A stretch of 64,000 bases of DNA. Origin: Bacillota bacterium. Its GTDB lineage: Bacteria; Bacillota; Clostridia; Christensenellales; SZUA-584. Positions 17,094-26,000 of this stretch are shown one piece after another. Made by a program: the position numbers and the translations under genes. The stretch covers positions 124,001 to 188,000 of the forward strand of contig JAEWTL010000059.1 in NCBI GenBank assembly GCA_023459495.1. Reading direction: 5' to 3'. Each line of letters opens with the position of its first letter. The first letter of the stretch is position 1. The notes beneath the pieces were generated by a model, which saw nothing but the letters and a program-made list of their open reading frames with translations, did not search any database and was not told the origin of the DNA.

Positions 17094-17439
17094 CTTTCCC
17101 TCTCCGTGTTGTTATTTGTTAATCTCAAATTGCCCCTGATGTAAAGTTAGTGTTCTGCATGACGGAGGGCATTCTGATTAAGGCAATTATTTTTGTTTGC
17201 TAATATGTTACTTAAATTACATGCTAAAAGCCTGATAGTTCTTTCATTCCATAGGCTACAACCCTTTCAGTTTGCTTTTTGAGGCGCATACAAAAAATAT
17301 TCCCTGCTTTAACCATCGGGATTTTGCATGGTGACTTAACCAATCTGCCTTACTAAAATACTTGCGTTTTAGTACTACACCAGGTAAACACAGCATGAAT
17401 GAGCGGTAAAGAGAACAAAAAAGCAGAGTGATGAGGGAC
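17094..17439. other. Intergenic region between the two chemoreceptor genes
   Basis: This AT-rich stretch lies between the MCP2 terminator and the MCP1 ribosome binding site. A 61-codon minus-strand frame at 17256-17441 has no ribosome binding site and looks fortuitous. A weak TTTACA...TTAACA pair with a 17-base spacer lies near 17120-17148 on the minus strand. No clear sigma-D site was found here, unlike upstream of MCP2. Confidence 0.4.
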
Positions 17440-17473
17440 AAAAAGAGAGCGACAGCTGTGCTTATCGCTCTCT
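17440..17473 (-). terminator. Terminator of the second chemoreceptor gene (minus strand)
   Basis: On the minus strand AGAGAGCGA pairs with TCGCTCTCT (plus 17465-17473 and 17444-17452), followed by TTTTTG. This separates the two MCP transcripts. Confidence 0.85.
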
Positions 17474-17503
17474 CTTATCGGTATTAGTTATAACGTATGG
17501 CGA

Positions 17504-19828
17504 TTAATATTTTCCGAAATCGGCATCGTTCAGTATGATCCGACGGCCGGGGGCAGCAGCAGGTTTTTCGCTTTGAGCTGAAGGTGTTTGCTGTACCTTC
17601 CGGACCTTTTCTCCAGTTTCCTGCAGCGTGAAACGACCGACCATATTTTTGAGCATCTCTGCCTGGCTGGAAAGCTCCTCTGCCGAGGCGGCGGTTTCCT
17701 CAGAGGTCGCGGAGTTGGTCTGGACAACCTGACTTAATTGCTCAATTCCCTGATTGACCTGCGCAATTCCGCTGGCCTGCTCGCCGGACGCAGCGGCGAT
17801 CTCGCTGACCAACTGGGCTGCCTTTTCTACACCAACCACGATATCTGCCAACGCTCCTGCCGTCTCATCCGCGATTCTTGTTCCCGCTTCGGTCTTTTTG
17901 ATCGATCCTTCGATGAGTGCTGTCGTTTCTTTGGCAGCGCTTGCGCTCCTGCCAGCCAGATTGCGTACCTCTTCGGCTACGACCGCAAACCCTTTGCCAT
18001 GAACGCCTGCCCTTGCGGCTTCCACCGCGGCGTTCAGTGCCAGTATATTGGTCTGGAACGCGATGTCGTCGATAACCTTGATGATCTTGGAGATGTTCTC
18101 AGAGGCATCGTTAATCTCGGCCATAGCGTTTTGCATCGCCTTCATCTGATCATTGCCATTAGCAGCATCGGTCTGAGCGGCTGTCGTCAGTTCATTCGCG
18201 CGGTTGGCGTTCATAGCGTTCTGCTTCGTCTGCGCCGCAATCTGGGTAAGCGTTGCGGACAATTCTTCAATCGCACCGGCCTGCTCCGTCGCACCCTGCG
18301 ATATCGCCTGGCTGCCATCGGATACCTGCGAGGTACCCGCGGCCACCTGTTCCGCTGCGATGTTGATTTCCGACATGACCTGGCTCAAGGAACCCGCGAT
18401 GCTGTTGATGGAATCCTTCAGCGCAACAAAGTCGCCGCGGTAGTCGCTTTGTATGACCACGCTCAAGTCTCCGGATGCCATTGCGCCAAGAGCGACGGAT
18501 ATTTCTTCAATATAAGTCTTCAGGGTGTTCACGGTCAGGTGCAGGTTGTCGCTGATCTTGGTGAACAGATCGAACAACTCTTTTGTATCGTCGTCCGGAT
18601 TCGCTACGATCATATCGCAATACAGCTCGCCGGAGGACAGCCGGTCAAGATTGACAACCAGCTTGTCCACCTCGCCGGATTGATATTCCGCTTGTTTTTT
18701 GGCTACGATCCGCGCTTTCTCGATGCTTTTGAAAGCTGCGCGTACCTCGTTGTCAAGTACGCGGCCGAGTTGTCCGATCTCGTCTTTGGACTTGATGACA
18801 ACAGTTTTATCAAGTTCGCCCGAGGCCAGTGCGGTCGCGAGCCCTGCCGCTTCTTTAACGGGCTTTACAATGCTGTTGGACAGCAGGTAAACAAAGCCGC
18901 TCACCACCAGTAAACCGGCTGATACGATGATCAGAATGGTGATAAGGAGGCTGTTGACCGGTGCCATCATATCGGCATCCGATATTGAATACGCAAAGCT
19001 CCAGTTAGGAGTCGATGGTATAGGCGTATAAACGGCATAGAATTTTTCACCCTTTGCGTTGGTATATTCGTCCATTCCGCCTTGCCCGGATATCATTTTT
19101 TCACCGACCGCATTGAGTCCGTTGAAGCCTTGCTGGTCGGAACCTGTAGCGTTCAGTGTGAGTCGAATGCTTTCGTCAGGATGCGCAATAACGAGCCCGG
19201 TATTGTCCGCAATCCAGGGAAAGCCTGTGTCGCCGATTTTGATCGACTCAATAACGCTGTTAAAGGTATCTGTCAGGATCGTAGCAGCAAACACGCCTAT
19301 CGTTTTGCCGCTGCTGTCTTTCACTGCATGAGCAACGACGAAAATGTTCGCTCCTGTGGCCTTGGATACCACCGGATTGCTGATGGCATGCTCCTGACCG
19401 TCGTTAACAATTTCCTGGAAGTATTCCCGGTCCGCTATTGAACCTTCGGTGCCTAGTGATGTATAGAATGAGCCGTCCAACTCGGCATAGAGAAGCATCT
19501 CGAAGTCAGATCTTAACGATGACTGCTTTGACTCGATGTCGCTTTTAATACTCGCTATATTTCCGGATGAAATCGTACTTCTTTCGGCCATTGTGCCGAC
19601 CTCATGCAGGATACCGTCGACATATTTCCCAACTTCCGCCGCTCTTGCCAAAACTACCTGCTCAGTCAGTTCATCGTTCAGATGAATAATGGCGCTGCTG
19701 GCATTGGTAATGATGAGTACTCCTGCCAAAGTGAAAATTACTAACAACAGACCTAAGAAATAAGCCATCATTCGGGTTTTGAGCGAGCGAGATCTTTCTG
19801 GTCGCTTTTTTGGATTCTTCTTATTCAT
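17504..19828 (-). CDS. Methyl-accepting chemotaxis protein, paralogue of the neighbouring receptor
   Basis: Transmembrane chemoreceptor of 774 residues with the same plan as its neighbour: TM1 near residues 20-45, double-Cache-type sensor to about 285 (LLYAELDGSFYTSLGTEGSIADREYF), TM2, HAMP, and a signalling domain with FQTNILALNAAVEAARAG at the tip. The signalling halves of the two proteins are nearly interchangeable, while the sensor halves differ more, which fits a local duplication followed by ligand divergence. The start ATG follows AGGGGGG. A sigma-D-type promoter lies upstream. The C-terminal tail is RRIILNDADFGKY. Confidence 0.93.
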   Translation of the reverse strand: MNKKNPKKRPERSRSLKTRMMAYFLGLLLVIFTLAGVLIITNASSAIIHLNDELTEQVVLARAAEVGKYVDGILHEVGTMAERSTISSGNIASIKSDIESKQSSLRSDFEMLLYAELDGSFYTSLGTEGSIADREYFQEIVNDGQEHAISNPVVSKATGANIFVVAHAVKDSSGKTIGVFAATILTDTFNSVIESIKIGDTGFPWIADNTGLVIAHPDESIRLTLNATGSDQQGFNGLNAVGEKMISGQGGMDEYTNAKGEKFYAVYTPIPSTPNWSFAYSISDADMMAPVNSLLITILIIVSAGLLVVSGFVYLLSNSIVKPVKEAAGLATALASGELDKTVVIKSKDEIGQLGRVLDNEVRAAFKSIEKARIVAKKQAEYQSGEVDKLVVNLDRLSSGELYCDMIVANPDDDTKELFDLFTKISDNLHLTVNTLKTYIEEISVALGAMASGDLSVVIQSDYRGDFVALKDSINSIAGSLSQVMSEINIAAEQVAAGTSQVSDGSQAISQGATEQAGAIEELSATLTQIAAQTKQNAMNANRANELTTAAQTDAANGNDQMKAMQNAMAEINDASENISKIIKVIDDIAFQTNILALNAAVEAARAGVHGKGFAVVAEEVRNLAGRSASAAKETTALIEGSIKKTEAGTRIADETAGALADIVVGVEKAAQLVSEIAAASGEQASGIAQVNQGIEQLSQVVQTNSATSEETAASAEELSSQAEMLKNMVGRFTLQETGEKVRKVQQTPSAQSEKPAAAPGRRIILNDADFGKY

Positions 19829-19918
19829 TTTTATTCCCCCCTGTGGATTGTGCCGTCAGCCCGAAAGGTGCGTAGGGTTTGCATCAATCAAGCTGGGCAC
19901 TTTTATTATTCATAATTA

Positions 19919-19945
19919 TTATCGGTTAGAATATATAAAACTTTA
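19919..19945 (-). promoter_or_regulatory. Sigma-D (sigma-28) type promoter of the second MCP gene
   Basis: Read on the minus strand: TAAA (plus 19942-19945), exactly 15 bases, then ACCGATAA (plus 19919-19926). The known flagellar sigma consensus is TAAA-N15-GCCGATAW, so only one base differs. It implies a motility sigma factor elsewhere in this genome. Confidence 0.75.
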
Positions 19946-20057
19946 AATAATTAAAATCTTAAATAAAGATTACATTTCTACAGAAAAGCTTTTTTGAATT
20001 GCCGGGCGAGAAAAGAGAATAATAAAAAAATGACGCAGGTCATCTTGGGAGGAATTT

Positions 20058-23000
20058 ATGCGCGGCGACAACGACATTCCATTTAACATACTTGACGATA
20101 TTTCGCTGTCCCATCAGGAGCTGCTGTCTTATGCAGCCACGCTTGCGTTGTCCCAAAAGGTCTATGAGAAGCGGGTGGACTATGCGCAGCTGCACCTTGG
20201 AGAAGCGCGCCGCAATATCGAAAACGCCTACTTGGCGGCGCGGCAGAGCAAATACAGCGGCAGAGAGCTGCCTGCCATTTCTGAGTGGTTTTACGATAAT
20301 CGGTTCTTATTCATTGAGCAGATCAAGCAGATCGAGTTGAACAAAAGCGCACAGAAGCTGCCTCACATCAAATCCGGCCGCTTTGCAAACGTGCCGCGCA
20401 GCTTTGCGCTGGCGGTGGAGCTTGCGCGCTACAGCGCTTTTCATCTTTCTGTATCCGGTATTGAGGAGTTCCTGGAAGCGTACCAGAAGGAGACAGGACT
20501 GAACTCCGGCGAACTGTGGGTGTTTGTGGATATGCTCAAAGCCGCGCTGCTCTGCGCCGTATCAGAACTGGCCCGACGCAGCGTGGAGAGCGTCAAGATG
20601 CGCCTGCGCGCGCAGCGTTTCTGCATCCGCCTCGGCCAGCAGCCGCTGCCCGAGGTGTTGGATGAATTCCGAGCCGTACTTTCACACCCATTGTTTATCG
20701 AACACGTGATGGCGCTGACCCGCGAACATGCAAATGCCGCTTCTGTAACGGAAGCTATCGACGCGCGGCTTTCCGTAGCTGATCTGTCCGCTGCCAAGCT
20801 CGTCAAGCAGGCGCATGCGGCGCAGGCCAAGAACCTACTACATATTGAAGGCGCGGTTTCCTCGCTCCGCATGCTGGCCAAGATCAGCTTCGAATCTATA
20901 TTCGAAGACGTCTCCGTGGTTCACAAGTGCCTGTGTGTCGACGAGACTTACCCGCTGATGGACTTCGATTCGCGCGAGCACTACCGCCGCTGCATCACGC
21001 AGATTGCGTCGTCTATGAACGCCTCCGAACCTGCGGTCGCACGGGCCGCGGTACGGCTGGCTGCAGCTTCCGGAGAGCACGTGGGGCGTTTTCTCACGGG
21101 AGACAAACGCGAAGACCTGCTGCGGGTGCTCGGCAAACTGCCGATCAAGGTGCGTTTCATCGCCTTCTGCAAGCGGCACATGCTGCTGATCTATGCTGGC
21201 GGCGCGATCATCTCCGCCGTGGTTTCGGCTGCGCTCCTTTGCCTGCCGCTGTTTTTTCTCTATCCACCGATATACGGCATCATCGGCTTTATCATCAGCC
21301 TGATCCCGGTATATTCCGTGGCCATGTCGGTGAACAATCGGATATTCACACTCATCACCAAGCCTGATTTTCTTCCTAAGCTGGAATTTAAAGAGGGCAT
21401 TCCTGCGGAGTATGCAACTATGGTGGTGGTCCCTGCGCTGGTGCTGGGTGCAGACGAAGGACGCGAACTGCTCGAAAAGATGGAGGTGTATTACGCGGCT
21501 AACCACCAGCCCAACCTCTATTTCACGCTGCTGTCCGATTTCAAGGAAGCGGGCGGGGAGACCGCACAGGGCGAGGAAGACACCATTGAGCGTATTGTGC
21601 AGGCCGTGGAGGAACTCAATGCGCGTAGCGACGCACCGGTGTTCTTCTACGCACAGCGCAAACGCACCCCACTGCCCCAAAAGGGCCGCTTCGGAGGCTG
21701 GGAACGCAAGCGCGGCGCGCTGCTCGACTTCTGCAGCCTGCTGCGCGGCGACAGCTCCGCTTTTGCGCACGTGACGGAGGGGCTGCCGCAGAACGTCAAG
21801 TATGTCATCACGCTGGACGCGGACACCGAATTGCAGCGCGACGCCGTGGTGCACATGGTGGGCGCGATGGCGCACCCGCTGAGCCGTCCGGCTGTGGACG
21901 AGGCGACGAATACGGTCCGGCACGGTCACGCGATCATGCAACCACGCATCGGTATTGATGTAGTGAGCGCCGCACAGACGCGGTTCTCACTCGTATCGTC
22001 GGGCTCGCCGGGGCTTGATGCTTACTCCGGTGCGGCATCAGACGTATATCAGGATGGGTTTGGCACGGGTATCTACACGGGCAAGGGCATATTTGATCTG
22101 GACGTCTATATGCGGGTGCTTAAGGACGCTTTTCCGGATAACCGCATCTTAAGTCACGACCTCATCGAGGGCAGCTATCTGCGCTGCGCATTGCTGACTG
22201 ACGTGGTGCTGATGGACGGATTTCCTGCCAAGTATCTCTCCTGGGCGAAGCGGCAGCACCGTTGGATACGCGGCGACTGGCAGCTGCTGCCGTGGCTGAA
22301 GCGCACGGTGCAGACGAAGCAAGGGAGTGCGAAGAACCCACTGCCCGGACTCGCTCGCTTTCAGATCATCGACAATCTGAGACGGAGCCTTACGATACCG
22401 CTGAGTTTCATTGTCATTCTGCTGTCGCAGACGGCGTTTTATCACTCTGCGATCTTCTGGTTCATATCGGGCATACTGCCGCTGTTCATTGACGGCATTC
22501 TCGACTTTGCACTGCGCATTGTGACCCTGATGCGCGGTGCGGGCAAGGGCGTCACGCTGCGGGACGTGTGGCTGGAAACGCGTACCGCCTTTGAGCAGGC
22601 GTTCTATAAGTTCGCCTTCCTGCCATTTGAGACATGGATGACGCTGGATGCCGTGGGGCGCACCATCGGACGGTTGTTTACCAAGAAAAAGATGCTCGAA
22701 TGGGTGACCGCGGCGGAAGGGGAGAAAGGCGCTCGGGAAGGCAACGCTCAGTATTGGCGTCGAATGAAGATTGCTCCGCTGCTGGCAGCGATTTTATATG
22801 TACTGTCCATTGTGGTAACCGGGTCGTTTTCGATCATTGCCTTCATTGTATTTGCGATATGGTTCTTCGCGCCGTCCATCGCATACGCAATCAGCCGCCC
22901 GCGCGTACGCAAACGCAGTACGCTCGACGCAAAGCAGCGCGCTTATCTGGAGGACGTGGCGCTCAAAACGTGGCGCTTCTTCGAGCACTTCTCTGAGGAG

Positions 23001-26000
23001 AAGGAATACTTCTGGATGTCCGACAATTATCAGCAGAGCCCCAAAAAAGGCCTCGCTAAGCGTACGTCGCCCACCAACATCGCCTTTTCCATGGCGGTCA
23101 GCATCTGTGCATATTACTTCGGCTTTACCACGCTTTCCGAAACCATGGGGCGGATTGACCGCTGCCTGGCAGGCATCGAACGGGCAGAAAAATGGAAAGG
23201 GCATCTTTATAACTGGTACGATATCGTTACGCTCACGCCGCTGGAGCCCCGTTACATCTCCTCGGTGGACAGCGGCAACCTTGCGTGCTACCTCATCGTG
23301 GCGGATGCGGCCGTGGCGGATATGGTCTCCCGACCCATGGCGGCTTTTTTGCAGCTGGGGTTGCCTGCGGTCTCACGCGAGGCACAGCGCGAGGTTTCGC
23401 TGTGCATCGGAGATGACATCTTCAACGCCGTATACGCGCTGCGCCACATCGAAGACACGGGCGACACGCTGAGCAGCCACAAGAAAAGGCTCGAAGCGTA
23501 TTTGAACGGATACGCCGGATGGGCGGCATTGCTGTGTGATTTCCCTACGGGTTATGTAAACCGCTACAGCGAACTGACACAGGCGTTGCGTGATGCGCTG
23601 CGCAGCGTATCGGTGCGCGAGTACGGCAAAATATACCGCGAGGTACTGGAACTGCTGCCGCCTATTATTGAGCAGGCAGCCACGGCGGGCGACGCAGAGG
23701 TGCTGACCTGGGTGCGCAGCATGGAACGCGCCTTGTCCGAGGGATATATCGCGTGCCGCAGGCTGGCCCAGCGCGCCGGACGGATCAGCCGCAGGCTGCT
23801 GGCCGCGTTCAACGCGATGGACTTCACGGCGCTGTACGACTCGGAGAAGGAGCTGTTCTCCATCGGCTACGATGTACGGGCCGGGCAGCTCAGCGAGACG
23901 CATTACGATTTGCTGGCCTCCGAGGCGCGCCAGACGAGCTTTATCGCCATCGCGAAAGGCGAAGCGCCCGGTAAGCATTGGTTCCGGCTCGCGCGGCCTT
24001 TGGCAGTGGCGGGCGAGGGGCGGGTGCTGCTCTCTTGGGGTGGCACAATGTTCGAATACTTTATGCCGCTCATCATCCTGCGCGCCTTCGACCATACGCT
24101 GATGTCCGAGACCTATCAGTCTGCGCTGGCGTTGCAAATGGCTTATACCGAGCCGCGCATGATCCCGTGGGGCGTGTCCGAGTCGGGCTATTACGCCTTC
24201 GACCTGCACATGAATTACCAGTACAAGGCGTTCGGAATACCGTCGCTCGGCATGAAGTCCGGCTTGGTGCGCGAAACAGTGGTATCGCCTTATTCGGCGG
24301 CACTCGCGTTGCAGGTGAATCCCGCGGCGGCGCTTGCCGATCTCATGCGGTTTGAGAAAATAGGGGCGCTGGGGCGTTACGGCTTCTTTGAGGCAGTGGA
24401 CTATACGCCGAACCGGATGCAGAAGGGCAAAAGAAAGCGCATCGTCAAGAGTTACATGGCACACCATCAGGGCATGGTGCTCGCGTCCATCCTCAACGCG
24501 CTGCAGGACGGACGGCTGCAAACGCTGTTCCACAGCGCAACCATCGTCAAAGCGACCGAGATGCTGCTCAAGGAAAAGGTGCCGCCGCGTAGCGTCGTAC
24601 TCAGCCCCGGCGAGAAGCAACCGGAGGAGCCCGCCTTTTCGGAGGAGATTCGGGCCGCACGCGCCTATGCGCATTTCACTGGCTATCCAGAAGCGCATTT
24701 CCTGTCCAATGGTAGCTACACGGTGATGGTCACGCAGTACGGCACGGGCTATTCCGCGTACCGGGGCAGTCTCGTGACGCGTTTTATGGGCGACTGCCTG
24801 CGCGATGCGCCGGGCGTGCACGTCTATATCCGCGACGCCGTCAGCGGCAACGTGTGGTCGGCCACGCTGTTGCCTACGTGTGTCCGCGCGGACCGGGAAA
24901 AAGCGGTGTTCGAGCCGCATAAGGCTACGTTTGAGCGCGCCTTGGGCAGCGTGGAGACCATCATGGAGGTGTGCGTCTCGCCCGAGAACGACATGGAGGT
25001 ACGCAGCCTCGAGATCCGCAATACCGGCGATATGCCCGCACGACTGGAGATCTGCTGCGCTTTTTCACCCGCGCTTGCACCGCAGCGCGATTTTATGGCG
25101 CATCCGTCGTTCGTGGAGCTGTTCATCGACACGGAAACCGATGCAGCCAACGCGGCGGTTTACGCGCGGCGGCGGGGGAGCGAGCTGTGTTGCGGCATTA
25201 AGGCGTGTGCCTGTGAAACCGCGGAGCTGATGACCGACCGCGCGGCGATATTCGGACGCAATGTCGTAGGTATACCCGCGTGGGCAATGCCGCGCGCACA
25301 AGGCGACGTGGCACGGGCGCTGGGCGTGCAGTGCGGCGTAACCGTGCCGCCGGGAGAGACGCGTGCCGTGTCCTTTGCCATTGCTGCGGGAAAGTCCCGG
25401 CAGGCCGTGGCGGAGAACCTTTCCGGTATGACGGGCGAGGAGGATGTCCGGCGGCTGGTTCACCTTGCGTGGACGCATGCGCAGGTAGAGATGCGCTATC
25501 TGAAGCTGAAGGAAACGGAAGCCGCGCTGTTCCAGCGGATCGCGTCGCGCACCGTGCTGCCCGTACCGCCGTGTGTGGCTCCCGCCGGGCCAATGTCCGT
25601 TGGCATGCTGTGGAAGCACGGCATATCGGGTGACGATCCGATCATCTGCCTGCACGCGCACGACGCGGAACGCGCCGAAACTGTGCGCGTCATGGGCAAG
25701 GCGATGGAGTACATGCGGCTGAAAGGCATCAACGCCCAGCTGGCCATTATATATGACGGTGGGGCGCAGTATCTGTGCCCGTTGCGCGACCGCGTGGAGG
25801 AAGCCGCGCAGGCCGCGCCGACCGGGCGGATCGTCGCACTATCCAGCGCGCATGTGGAAGCCGCGGACATCGCCGCAGTGGACGCGGCATCCTGTTTGAT
25901 CCTATCGGACGAGCAGACGCTGCTTGAACAGCTCAAAACGGAGCATCCCGCGACGGCACAGCAGGCCTTCCAACCAGCAGGAGAACCGGTGCATGCGCGG

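Noticed and set aside
17256..17441. 61-codon minus-strand frame between the chemoreceptors
   Set aside because: It has no ribosome binding site, its composition is unlike neighbouring proteins, and it runs into the terminator region.
14766..19828. Two similar MCP genes as a mobile or recombination repeat
   Set aside because: Each has its own terminator, full coding length and functional domains; there are no flanking repeats or mobility genes, so it is ordinary gene duplication.
23373..24920. Long antisense frame of 515 codons inside the glucan synthase gene
   Set aside because: High GC at third codon positions of the sense strand creates long open frames on the other strand; the translation has no recognisable domain and no start signals.
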